Of a stretch of DNA of 64,000 nucleotides, positions 54,024 to 63,650 are shown one piece after another. A model generated the notes under the pieces. That model was not told where the DNA came from, searched no databases, and was given only the letters and a program-made list of their open reading frames with translations. A program made the translations under genes and the position numbers. Position 1 is the first letter of the stretch, and each line of letters begins with the position of its first letter. This DNA comes from JAMXLO01 sp963749575 (GTDB lineage Bacteria > Pseudomonadota > Alphaproteobacteria > Acetobacterales > Acetobacteraceae), in assembly GCA_963749575.1 (NCBI GenBank), contig CAVVNM010000014.1:682001-746000 (forward strand). The letters run 5' to 3'.

Positions 54024-54758
54024 TCACCGCCGCAGATGCTCCAGCAGCATCACCGCCCCCGGCATTTCACCGCGCTTCTCCTCCAGCATCTCGGCCCCGC
54101 CCACCGCGTACACCGCGACCGCCGCCAGCAGCTCGCGCAGCCGTGCCGGCGCGCTGGCATCGAACGGCAGCACGCACCCACCGGTGCGCCGCGCCAGGTC
54201 CAGGAACACCTCGGCATCGCGCTTCGCATTCCAGTCGGCAGTATCGTGCAGCACGATCAGCTTGATGCCCTTCAGCCCCATCGCATCGGCAAGCTTCCGG
54301 CCGCGCACCGGCGACTCCTCGAACACGTCGCCGATATAGATGACCACCCGCACGCCCGGGTTCGACATCGCGCGTGACAGGATCGGCAGCAGCCGGGTCA
54401 TGCCCGCGATGCAGCGGATGCCGGCGGCGCGGTCGCGCAGCTGCTTCGGATCGGCGGTGAACTCGGTGAAGGTGTGCAGCATCGAACCGCCATGCACCGC
54501 CAGCGCGACGTCGAGCTCGCCGGGCAGCGCCTTCACCAGCGCATCGGTGACGGTGCGCGCCGTGGCCCAGGCGGGTTCGCGCGACGCGGTGGCGTCGAAG
54601 CCGAAGATCAGCCGCGGGCGGGTGGAGGTGGTGGCCGGTAACCGTGGAGTGCCGAACGGCAGCAGGGCGCGGATGTGATCGAGCAGCGAGACCGGCTTCG
54701 GCGGAGGCTCTTCTGGCTCGGGTTCGGGGACCAGCACGAAGTTTTGCTTATCCGCCAT
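54024..54758 (-). CDS. von Willebrand factor A-like domain protein
   Basis: 244 residues. An acidic/proline linker (VPEPEPEEPPPKP) precedes a vWA-like fold: RLIFGFDATASREPAW holds a D-x-T-x-S metal-site motif, GELDVALAVHGG and VRVVIYIGDVFEES supply later strands, and IKLIVLHDTADWNAKRDAEV follows. No signal peptide is visible, so it is cytoplasmic. Similar proteins are often found near J-domain chaperone genes, but none is adjacent here. Its function is unknown. Confidence 0.75.
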   Translation of the reverse strand: MADKQNFVLVPEPEPEEPPPKPVSLLDHIRALLPFGTPRLPATTSTRPRLIFGFDATASREPAWATARTVTDALVKALPGELDVALAVHGGSMLHTFTEFTADPKQLRDRAAGIRCIAGMTRLLPILSRAMSNPGVRVVIYIGDVFEESPVRGRKLADAMGLKGIKLIVLHDTADWNAKRDAEVFLDLARRTGGCVLPFDASAPARLRELLAAVAVYAVGGAEMLEEKRGEMPGAVMLLEHLRR

Positions 54759-54803
54759 CGCGCCACCCTATGCAGTACCAGTGTGCAGTACCTGCGGACA
54801 GGT

Positions 54804-55955
54804 TCAGTGCCACAATCGCTTCGACGCAATCTGCGCCCCTTCCACCAGTGACGCCAGCTTGCGGAACGCGATCTCGCGGTCCACCCGCCCCGCGGTGCCG
54901 ACCGAGGTCGCGAACCCGCAATCCGTCCCCGCGATCACCCGCTCGCGCCCTACGACATCGGCGAACCGGCAGATCCGCTGCGCCACCAGCTCCGGATGCT
55001 CGATATAGTTGGTGCAGGTGTCGATCACACCCGGGATCAGCACCTTGTCATCCGGCAGCTTGGTCTCCTGCCACACCGTCCATTCGTGCTCGTGCCGCGG
55101 GTTGGCGGCCTCGAACGAGATCGCCTGCGGCTTCGCCTTCAGGATGATCGGCAGCATCTTCTGCAGCGGGATGTCGAAGTCGTGCGGCCCCTCGTAGTTG
55201 CCCCAGCACAGATGCAGCCGCGCCGAACTCGCCGGCACGTTCGCCAGCGCATGGTTCAGCGCCTCCACCTGCTGCTCGGCCTGCTTCAGGAACTCCGACT
55301 CGCTCAGGTCCTGGAAGCCGGTATGCCGCGCCATCGCGAGATCGGGGCTGTCGAGCTGCACCACAATCCCGGCATTGGCGATCGACTCGTATTCCTCCTG
55401 CATGGCATCGGCAATTGCGCCGATATAGGCGGCATGATCGGGATAGTGCCGGTTGGGCTGGAAGGTTGACACCACGCCCGGCGACGCCGCCGGAATGAAC
55501 GCATCGACCGGCTTCGACGCCGCGATCGCCGCCTTGAAGTTGTCGATGTCGCGCTGCGCCGATTGGTGATCCTGGCGCGCGATCGGCCCGGTGCAGCACA
55601 GCCGGCGGATCTGCTGCGGGCCGATGAACAGCTCCAGCCGCCGGCGGAAATCCGCATACGGCGCGACATCGCGATTTGGCTTCGGCACATACGGCTCACC
55701 GCCGAAGCCGGTGAGGCGCTCGTGCACATAGGTCGCGTAGCCGACCTTGCTCGTCTCCCCGTCGCTGACGACATCGATGCCGATCTTCACCTGGCGCGCC
55801 ACGATGTCGGCCACCGCCTGGCGCACCTGTGCTGCGAACTCGGCGGCATCGTAAGGCTCGTTGCGATCCTTCTTGATCAGCAGCGCCACCAGCGGCTGCG
55901 GTCGCGGCAGGCTGCCGACATGCGTGGTCAGGATACGGTCGGTGCTGAGCTTCAT
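54804..55955 (-). CDS. Cobalamin-independent methionine synthase II-like protein (copy 1)
   Basis: 383 residues, matching only the C-terminal catalytic barrel of MetE. RILTTHVGSLPRPQ opens it. Zinc ligands appear in LHLCWGN (His, Cys), SFEAANPRHEHE (Glu) and GTDCGFAT (Cys). Short MetE-like proteins include methyl- and alkyl-cobalamin-independent transferases and epoxyalkane:CoM transferase relatives, so true methionine synthesis is not certain. A paralogue follows the same strand 10 bases upstream; the two form a tandem duplication. Confidence 0.9.
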   Translation of the reverse strand: MKLSTDRILTTHVGSLPRPQPLVALLIKKDRNEPYDAAEFAAQVRQAVADIVARQVKIGIDVVSDGETSKVGYATYVHERLTGFGGEPYVPKPNRDVAPYADFRRRLELFIGPQQIRRLCCTGPIARQDHQSAQRDIDNFKAAIAASKPVDAFIPAASPGVVSTFQPNRHYPDHAAYIGAIADAMQEEYESIANAGIVVQLDSPDLAMARHTGFQDLSESEFLKQAEQQVEALNHALANVPASSARLHLCWGNYEGPHDFDIPLQKMLPIILKAKPQAISFEAANPRHEHEWTVWQETKLPDDKVLIPGVIDTCTNYIEHPELVAQRICRFADVVGRERVIAGTDCGFATSVGTAGRVDREIAFRKLASLVEGAQIASKRLWH

Positions 55956-55965
55956 GATGCGCTCC

Positions 55966-57118
55966 TCAGTGCCACAGCTTCGCGGATGCCAGCTTCGCGC
56001 CTTCCACCAGCGCGCCGAGCTTGCGATAGGCGATCTCCGGATCGACCCGCCCGGCGTGGCCGACGAAGGTCGCGAAGCCGCAATCGGTGCCGGCGATGAC
56101 GCGCTCGCGTCCGACGATGTCGGCGTACTGGCCGATGCGCTGCGCCACCAGTTCCGGATGCTCGATGTAGTTGGTGCAGGTGTCGATCACGCCGGGGATC
56201 AGCACCTTGTCGTCCGGCACCTTGGCGTCGCGCCACACCGCCCATTCATGCGCATGGCGCGGGTTGGCGGCCTCGAACGAGATCGCCTGCGGTCTTCGCC
56301 TTCAGGATGATCGGCAGCACCTTCTGCAACGGGATGTCGAAGTCGTGCGGACCTTCGTAGTTGCCCCAGCACAGATGCAGCCGTGCCGAACCCGCCGGCA
56401 CGTTGGCCAGCGCGTGGTTCACCGCCTCGACCTGCTGCTCGGCCTGCTTCAGGAACTCGGCTTCGGTGAGGTCCTGGAAGCCGGTGTGCCGCGCCATCGC
56501 CAGATCGGGGCTGTCGAGCTGCACCACGATGCCGGCGTTGGCGATCGCCTCGTATTCCTCCCGCATCGCATCGGCCACCGCGCCGATATAGGCGGCGTGG
56601 TTGGGATAGTGCCGGTTCGGCTGGAACGCCGACACGACGCCGGGCGAGGCCGCCGGCATGAACGCATCGACCGGCTTCGACGTGTCGATCGCCGCCTTGA
56701 AGTTGGCGATGTCGGTCTTCACCGCCTCATGGTCGCTGAGCTGGATGTCGCCGATGCAGCACAGCCGGCGGAACACCTGCGGGCCGGTGAACTGGATCAT
56801 GCGGTTGCGGAACTCCGGATAGTCCGCCAGGTCGCGCTGCGGCTTCGGCACGAACGGCTCGCCGCCGAACCCGGTAAGGCGATCCTTGATGTAGGTGGCA
56901 TAGCCGATCTTGCTGGCCTCGCCGTCGCTGACGACATCGATGCCGATGGCGACCTGGTGCGCGACGATCTCGCCGACCGCCTTGGTGGTCTGGCGAGCGA
57001 ATTCGGCATGGTCGTAGGGCTGGTTCTGATCCTTCTTCACCAGCAGATCGACCAGCGCCTGCGGGCGCGGCAGGCTGCCGACATGGGTCGTCAGGATGCG
57101 GTCCGTGCTGAGCTTCAT
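55966..57118 (-). pseudogene. Cobalamin-independent methionine synthase II-like protein (copy 2), one frameshift
   Basis: Tandem paralogue of the gene at 54804, close along its whole length (both start MKLSTDRILTTHVGSLPRPQ and end in LWH). The frame breaks at about 56294: copy 1 reads CTGCGGCTTCGCC where copy 2 has CTGCGGTCTTCGCC on the plus strand, a single extra T. Without it the product is 383 residues with all zinc ligands (LHLCWGN, EAANP, GTDCGFAT). Copy 1 thus acts as an internal reference for the insertion. Confidence 0.88.
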
Positions 57119-57197
57119 GGCTTCCTCCCGGGCTTGTTGAGCCGATGGTACAGGCAGTGCGCGGCGGGTGCCAGTCGCCGCACGAGTTGGGCGCACG

Positions 57198-58707
57198 TCA
57201 GTCCATGCACAGGCTCCGGTAGAACGCGTCCGGCGCATCGATCTCGGCGATCCTGCCGCCGTCGATCAGCAGGAAGCGGGTGGCGATCGTCTGCACGAAC
57301 GCACGGTCGTGCGAGACGATGACACAGGTCGCCTCGTGCGCGAGGATTTCGGCCTCCAGCCGCTCCTGCCCGGCGATATCGACGTGATTGGTCGGCTCGT
57401 CCATCAGGTAGAAGTTCGGCTCGGTCAGTCGCAGCGCCAGCAGCCCGAGCCGCGCCTTCTGGCCGAGCGAAAGCCGCGCGATCGGCCGCCGCTGCATGTC
57501 CACCGTGAAGCCCGCGCCGGCCAGCAGGCTGACCGCGCGCTGGTCGCCCGGGCGGAACCGGTCACCGATGAAACCATGTGGCGTCGCGTCATCCGGCAGA
57601 TGCGACATGAGCTGGTCCACATAGCCCGTCACGATCGTCGGGCTGGCGCGCAGGCCCGGCACATCGTCGCCCGCCAGCGCCCGGCGCAGCAACTGCACGA
57701 ACTGCGACTTGCCCACGCCGTTGCGGCCGAGCAGCACGAGCCGATCCTGCTGGAACACGTCGAGCTTGCCGATGCGGAACAGCAATCGCGCATCCGGCGC
57801 ACGCACATCGACATCCGCCAGCGCCAGCATCACCTTCGCATGCGTGCCGCGGTTGGCGAGGCGGATGTCGCCCGACCGTTCCGCGTGCACCGCGGCGAAC
57901 GTCTGCTCCAACGCCGTGGCGCGCTCGCGCAGCTGCTTCGATTTCTTCAGCAACAGATCGCTGCCGCTGTTGATCCCGACATTCTTCAGTTCGTTGGCAT
58001 TGCGGCGCAGCCGATCCACCTCGCGCGTCTCCTTCGCGAGCTTCGTCTCCTGCGCCGCATCGTCCTCGTCCAGCAGATGGCGCGCACGCGTATATGGATG
58101 CGCGTAGGACCGCGAGGTTCCCGGCCGCAGAAACAGCGTCCGGTTCGTGCAGGCGTCGAGGAAATGCCGGTCGTGGCTGGCAATCACCATCGGCACGCGG
58201 GACGCGGCGATCCAGCGCTCCAGCATCTGGATCTTCGCCAGGTCGAGATGATTGGTCGGCTCGTCGAGCAGCAGCGCATCCGGCTCGGTCACCCAGGCGC
58301 GCGCGATCAGCGCCAGCCGCTGCCAGCCGCCACTCAGCGCATGCAGCGGACGATCGTGCAGTTCGGCCGGCGCACCGAATTCGTCCAGCACGACATCGAC
58401 GCGCCATTCATTGCTGTCGCGCTCGGCCGGCGGCAGCGCGCGGCGGATCGCCTCGGCGAGCGGCAGGTTCAGCAGGTTCGCCGGCACGTCCTGCTCGACA
58501 TAGCCGATCGCGCATGCCGCGCGAGCGGACGATATCGCCGGTGGTCGGCTCGGCGACACCGGCCAGGCATCGCAGCAGCGTGGTCTTGCCGCCGCCGTTG
58601 CCGGCGATCAGACCGATCCGGTCGGCATCGCCGATCGTCATGGTGAGGTTCTGGAACAAGGGATGCGGCGTCAGTACGCCGACATCGCGCAGACTGATGG
58701 TAGGCAT
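57198..58707 (-). pseudogene. ABC-F family ATPase, one frameshift
   Basis: From ATG 58707 the first nucleotide-binding domain starts (ISLRDVGVLTPHPLFQNLTM, Walker A GNGGGKTTLLRCLAGV). Near 58510 one extra base moves the frame, after which IGYVEQDVPANLLNLPL, LSGGWQRLALIARAW and LLLDEPTNHLDLAKI follow. The linker is charged, and the second domain has GRNGVGKSQFVQLLRR, LSLGQKARLG and LMDEPTNHVDI. Joined, the product has about 502 residues. ABC-F proteins act on ribosomes (translation factors or antibiotic resistance); no membrane segments exist. The subfamily was not determined. Confidence 0.85.
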
Positions 58708-58975
58708 GGGTGTTTCTCTTGGCTCATTGGAACGCGGAACTGGAGGCGTTCAGAGCCGGCCAGGCGGGAGTGTCAGTTCGGGCCGCTGGCCAGCCCCGCG
58801 ACACGATGTCGCAGGGCACCGACAGGGCCGCGCGGATGATGCTGATTGTAAGCGCTCATGCAGCCCTCCCATGGTTGGCAGTTGTAGGTTCGCGACCATA
58901 GCGGCGCGATGACGATTGCTGCAAGCCTGCTCGATGACTACTCTGCCCGCAACCAGAAACCCAGGGAGGTGGTCG

Positions 58976-60014
58976 ATGCAGAACCGCATCATCGGACTCG
59001 CCGCGATCGCGCTGACGATTGGCGTGGTCGCGGGGCGCCCCGCCGCGGCCGAGGAGCTGCAGAAGCTCACCATTGCCTTCGCCGGCAAGGGCATGTCGTT
59101 CCTGCTGCAATACATCGCCATCGGCGGCGGCTTCTACAAGCAGGAGGGGCTCGATCCGGAGTCGGTCGATGTCTCGTCCGGCACGCGCCAGGCCGCCGCG
59201 GTGATGGGCGGCAGCGCCGAGATCACCCAGGTGGGCTTCGCCCACACGATGCACGCGGTCGGGCGCGGCGGCGCGCTGGTGGGAATCGCCACCGCCTTCG
59301 ACGTCTATCCGATCGCGCTGGTGCTTTCCAATGACGCGATCAAGCGTCTGGGCATCACCGACACCATGTCGCTCGACGAGAAGATCAAGCGGGTGAAGGG
59401 CGTGCGGATCGGCATCACCTCGCCCGGCTCCAGCACCGACGAGTTCATGCGCACCATCATGCTGGTGCGCGGCATGGACCCGTCGCGCGACGTGCAGTTG
59501 CAGCCGATCGGCATCGGCGCGCCCATGGTGGCGGCGATGCAGCAGGGCGGCACCGACGGCTTCGCCTTCATGTCGCCGTTCACCAATATCTCGGTCAGCC
59601 GAGGTATCGGCCAGATCATCGCCGACCCGATGACCGGCGAGCTGCCCGAGTATCGCGACGTGCCGTATCAGGTGATCACCACCAGCCGTGCCACGCTCGC
59701 CGCCAAGCGGCCGTTGCTGCTGCACGTCGTGCGCGCGCTGACCAGGGCAATGAAGTTTGCCCACGAGGACATCGAAGGGTCACGCAAGATCGCCCGCGGC
59801 GTTCTTCCAGGACACGCCCGAGGCCGAGTTCAACACGGCGTTCGACACCTACATCAAGGCGGTGCCGACCACGCCGGTCATCTCGCAGGCGCAGGTGGAC
59901 AACACGGTGAAGATGGTGAACCTGACCGAAAAGACGCCGATTGCCACCACCTACGATCAGGTCGTGTATTCCGACCTGGCGCGCGAGGCTGCGAAGGACA
60001 TTCTGGGCAAGTAA
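58976..60014 (+). pseudogene. NitT/TauT-type ABC transporter substrate-binding protein, one frameshift
   Basis: The signal peptide (MQNRIIGLAAIALTIGVVAG, ending AAAEE) is followed by the NMT1/SsuA-like fold: GKGMSFLLQYIAIGGGFYKQ, EGLDPESVDVSSGTRQAAAV, GVRIGITSPGSSTDEFMRT. At about 59797-59800 one extra G breaks the frame; the next frame continues AAFFQDTPEAEFNTAFDTYI to the end. Repaired length is 345 residues. Such proteins bind sulfonates, nitrate, pyrimidine precursors or aromatic acids. GGGAGG precedes ATG 58976. It is the first gene of a transporter with two permeases and an ATPase. Confidence 0.88.
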
Positions 60015-60015
60015 C

Positions 60016-60774
60016 ATGGCGCGGCGCCTCGACCCCACCATTCTGTGGCAGATCGCCGTAGGGTTTGCGCTGCTGGCTGGCTGGGAGGCGATCGGGCGCA
60101 TCTCCGGCGGCGTGTGGACCAGCCGGCCCACCCTGATCGCGGTGAAGCTCGCGACGTGGCTGCAAGGCACGCTGTATCTCCACCTCGCGACAACGTTGAC
60201 CGAAGTGGTTACCGGGCTGGTGGCAGGTTCGATGTCGGGCGTCCTCGCCGGCCTGCTGCTCGGTCGCTCGCCGATCGCCGCCGGCATCCTGCGGCCGATC
60301 GTGGTGGCGTTCTACAGCGTGCCGCTGGTGGCACTGGCGCCGCTGTTCATCATGTTCTTCGGCCTCGACATGCTGCCGAAGATCGTGCTGGTGACGCTCG
60401 TCGTGTTCTTCCTGCTGTTCTTCAACACCTTCGCCGGCGCATCGTCGGTGGACCGTGACCTGATCGCACAGGTCGAGCTGATGGGCTCCACGCGGCGCGA
60501 GATGTTCCAGAAGGTGGTCGCGCCGGCGTGCATGGCGTGGATCATCGGCGGCATCAAGACCGCGCTGCCCTATGCGCTGGTGGCCGCGACCACCGGCGAG
60601 ATGCTCGCGGCGCGGCGCGGGCTGGGGTTTCTGCTCAGCGACGCGGCGTCGCAGTTCGACATGACATCGCTCTATGCGGCGCTGTTCATCCTGATGCTGC
60701 TCGGACTGGCGGTGTCGGAAATGGCAACCTGGGGCGAGCGGCACATGCTGCGGTGGCGCCATGCCGAGGGGTGA
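60016..60774 (+). CDS. NitT/TauT-type ABC transporter permease 1
   Basis: 252 residues, about six hydrophobic segments. The SsuC/TauC-type coupling loop is visible as VDRDLIAQVELMGSTRREMF followed by QKVVAPACMAWIIGG. It starts 1 base after the binding-protein stop. Its 3' end overlaps the probable ATPase start by 14 bases. It is the one gene of this transporter without a frameshift. Confidence 0.93.
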   Translation: MARRLDPTILWQIAVGFALLAGWEAIGRISGGVWTSRPTLIAVKLATWLQGTLYLHLATTLTEVVTGLVAGSMSGVLAGLLLGRSPIAAGILRPIVVAFYSVPLVALAPLFIMFFGLDMLPKIVLVTLVVFFLLFFNTFAGASSVDRDLIAQVELMGSTRREMFQKVVAPACMAWIIGGIKTALPYALVAATTGEMLAARRGLGFLLSDAASQFDMTSLYAALFILMLLGLAVSEMATWGERHMLRWRHAEG

Positions 60775-61566
60775 CCTCGCGCCGAAGATCGAGCCTGGCC
60801 GGCGTCGGCAAGACGCTTCGTCACGCGCGACCGCGAGGTGGAGGCGCTGCAGCCGATCGATCTGACGATCCTCGACCACGAGTTCGTCGCGCTGGTCGGC
60901 CCGAGCGGCTGCGGCAAATCGACCATCCTGAACCTGATCGCCGGCCTGCTGCAGCCGAGCGGCGGCGTGGTGTCGTATGACGGCGTGGCGGTCGGCGAGC
61001 TGAACCGCCAGGTCGGCTACATGACGCAGAAGGACACGCTGCTGCCCTGGCGCACCGCGGCCGACAACATCCGCATCGCGCTCGAGCTGAAGTGCCGGGC
61101 GGTGCCGCGCGCGGAGGCGGCCGCGCGCGTGGCACAGATGATCGAACTGGTAGGGCTGACCGGGTTCGAGCGGCACTATCCGGCCGAACTGTCGGGCGGC
61201 ATGCGCAAGCGCGTCGCATTGGCGCGCACGCTGATCTACGAGCCCGAGACGCTGCTGATGGACGAGCCGTTCGGCGCGCTCGATGCGCAGCTCAAGCTGC
61301 TGATGCTGGATCAGTTGCAGGAGCTGACGCGGCAGCGGCGCATGACGGTGGTGTTCGTCACGCACGATCTCGGCGAGGCGATCACGCTGGCCGATCGTGT
61401 GGTGGTGTTCAGCGCGCGCCCCGGCCGCATCCGCACCATCCGCAACGTCGATCTGCCGCGGCCGCGCGACGTGTTCCGCATCCGCTTCACCGAGGATTTC
61501 GCCCATCTGCACGAGGCGCTGTGGGATGAACTGAAGGACGAAGTGGCGCGGGGGACCGACGTATGA
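60761..61566 (+). pseudogene. NitT/TauT-type ABC transporter ATPase, two frameshifts
   Basis: ATG 60761 reads MPRGDLAPKIE, then one extra C (60794-60795) shifts to LAGVGKT, and a second (about 60816) to FVTRDREVEALQPIDLTI. From there the frame is intact: Walker A GPSGCGKSTILNLIAGLL, Q-loop YMTQKDTLLPWRT, signature LSGGMRKRVALARTL, Walker B LLMDEPFGALDAQLKLL, switch VTHDLGEAITLAD. Repaired length is 267 residues. All catalytic motifs are present, so function depends only on whether the two 5' insertions are real. Confidence 0.87.
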
Positions 61567-62391
61567 GCGGGGTAAGGCACATGGACTCCGCCTCACCTCG
61601 CGGGAGCGAGCGGTCTCCGCATCCTTCGTCGACCGCCGACTTTCTCTCCACCACGACCGGCCGGATCGCTCGCGCGTCTGATCCTGGCGCTGCTTCTGCT
61701 GGCGCTGTGGGAATACCAGCCAAGCGCCGACCTCCGCTTCTGGATGAGCGGCCCGGTGGAGATCGTCGCACGCCTGTGGAGCTGGATGCTCGACGGCTCG
61801 CTGTGGGACAACGTCGGCGCCACTCTGCTCGCCATGGCGCTCGGCTACGCGATCGGCACCGCCTCCGGCATCGCGCTCGGCCTGCTGTTCGGCCTGATGC
61901 CGCGGCTGTATCGCGTGCTGTCGCCCTACATCGCCGCGCTCTATGCGATGCCGAAGATCGCGCTGGCGCCGCTGTTCGTCATCGTGCTGGGCATCGGCAT
62001 CCAGTCGAAGGTGGCGCTGGTCGCCATCACCGTGTTCTTCCTGGTGCTCAACAGCACGCTGGACGGCGTGCGCAACGTCGATCGCGACCTGACGCGCGCG
62101 CTGGCGCTGATGGGCGCGACGCGGCTCGAGGTGATCGGCAAGGTGCTGGTGCCGGCGACGCTGCCGTGGATCTTCACCGGCATGCGCATCGCCGTGCGCT
62201 ACGCCTTCACCAACACGCTGCTGGCCGAGCTGATCGCCTCGAACAGTGGCATCGGCTTCATGATCGAATACTATTCCGGCGTGTTCGACGCGACCGGCAC
62301 CTATGCGGCGATCCTGGTCCTGGTGATCATGAGCGTCGGCCTGACCGAGCTGCTGACGCAGATCGAGGCCAGGATGTCGCACGGCAAGTAG
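61563..62391 (+). pseudogene. NitT/TauT-type ABC transporter permease 2, one frameshift
   Basis: ATG 61563 overlaps the ATPase stop (ATGA) and opens a hydrophilic N-terminus (MSGVRHMDSASPRGSERSPH). Somewhere between 61600 and 61670 one extra base shifts to the frame LARLILALLLLALWEYQPSA. After that follow normal membrane segments and the coupling loop VDRDLTRALALMGATRLEVI and GKVLVPATLPW. Repaired length is 275 residues. It should pair with permease 1. Confidence 0.87.
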
Positions 62392-62405
62392 AAGGAGAGA
62401 CGACC

Positions 62406-63608
62406 ATGACCCAGGCCCTGATCAGGCATTCGCGTGATCGACATGACGCATAACCAGGCGGGACCCGCCTGCGCGCAGATCCTGGGCTTCCTCGGCGCCG
62501 ATGTGATCAAGCTGGAGGAGCCGAAGGGCGGCGACGTCGCGCGCACCAACATGCGCGACCGCACCGACAGCGACAGTCTGTTCTTCCTCGTGCTGAACGC
62601 CAACAAGCGCAGCCTGACGCTGAATTTGAAGACCGAGGCAGGGCAAGAGGCTGTTCCGGCAGGTGATCGAGCAGTCCGACGTGCTGGTGGAGAATTTCGG
62701 ACCCGGCGCGCTGGATCGGCTGGGGCTCGGCTACAAGGAGCTGTCGAAGCTGAACCCGCGCCTGATCTACGCGACGATCAAGGGCTTCGGCACCTACGGC
62801 CCGTACAGCGGCTTCAAGAGCTTCGAGCCGATCGCGCAGGCGATGGGCGGCGCGATGAGCGTCACCGGCTTTCCCGAGAACCCGCCGACCTATGTGATGC
62901 CGGCGATCGGCGATTCCGGCACCGGCATGCACATGGCGATCGGCATCCTGGCGGCGCTGCAGCAGCGGCATCAGACCGGCAAGGGCCAGCACGTCGAGGT
63001 GTCGATGCAGGATGCGGTGGTGAACCTGATCCGCGTCAGCCTGCGCGACCATCAGCGCTTCGGCGCGCCGATGCAGCGCAACGGCAACCAGCTCGGACAC
63101 ACCGTGCCGGGCACGACGTATGCCTGTGCGCCGGGCGGACCGAACGACTATGTGTTACATCTACGCGCAGCCGCAGATGTGGAAGTCGTTGATCAACGTG
63201 ATGGGCCAGCCGGAACTGGCGGACGATCCGCGCTTCGCCACCGCCGGATGGACGATGGGAGAACCGCGACGGCGCTGAACGCGATCGTCGCAGGCCTGGA
63301 CCCGCCAGCGCAGCAAGCACGAGGTGATGCGACTGATGGGCGACGCCGGCGTGCCGTGCGGCGCGACGCTGGACACCGGCGAGGTGCTGGAAGATCCGCA
63401 TCTGCGCGCGCGCGACATGATCGTCGACGTCGAGTATCCGACGCGCGGGACCTATCAGACGGTGGGCTGCCCGGTGAAGCTGTCGGACTCGCCGGCGGAG
63501 GTGACGCGGCCGCCGCTGCTCGGCGAACATACCGCGGAGCTGCTGGAATCGCTCTGTGGCGTCGGACATGAGGAACTGGATCGGCTGCGCGGACAGGGCG
63601 TCGTGTAG
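62406..63608 (+). pseudogene. CaiB/BaiF family (class III) CoA-transferase, six single-base insertions
   Basis: Similarity runs through all frames: GIRVIDMTHNQAGPACAQIL (with D of the active-site region), KLEEPKGGDVAR, LVENFGPGALDRLGLGYKEL, TYGPYSGFKSFEPIAQAMGG, GTGMHMAIGILAALQQRHQT, and the C-terminus VEYPTRGTYQTVGCPVKLSD. Frame changes occur near 62426, 62650, 63156, 63255, 63271 and 63295, each repaired by removing one base, giving about 398 residues, the usual size. Class III enzymes move CoA between organic acids such as oxalate/formate or carnitine derivatives. Position after the transporter suggests activation of the imported acid. Confidence 0.87.
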
Positions 63609-63650
63609 CGCGTGCGGCACATTCGGCGTGGGCAAATCGGGGAAGGTGTC

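Noticed and set aside
59878..62382. An open frame of over 800 codons opposite the NitT/TauT transporter genes
   Set aside because: It is antisense to permease and ATPase genes with clear motifs; composition is that of a shadow frame.
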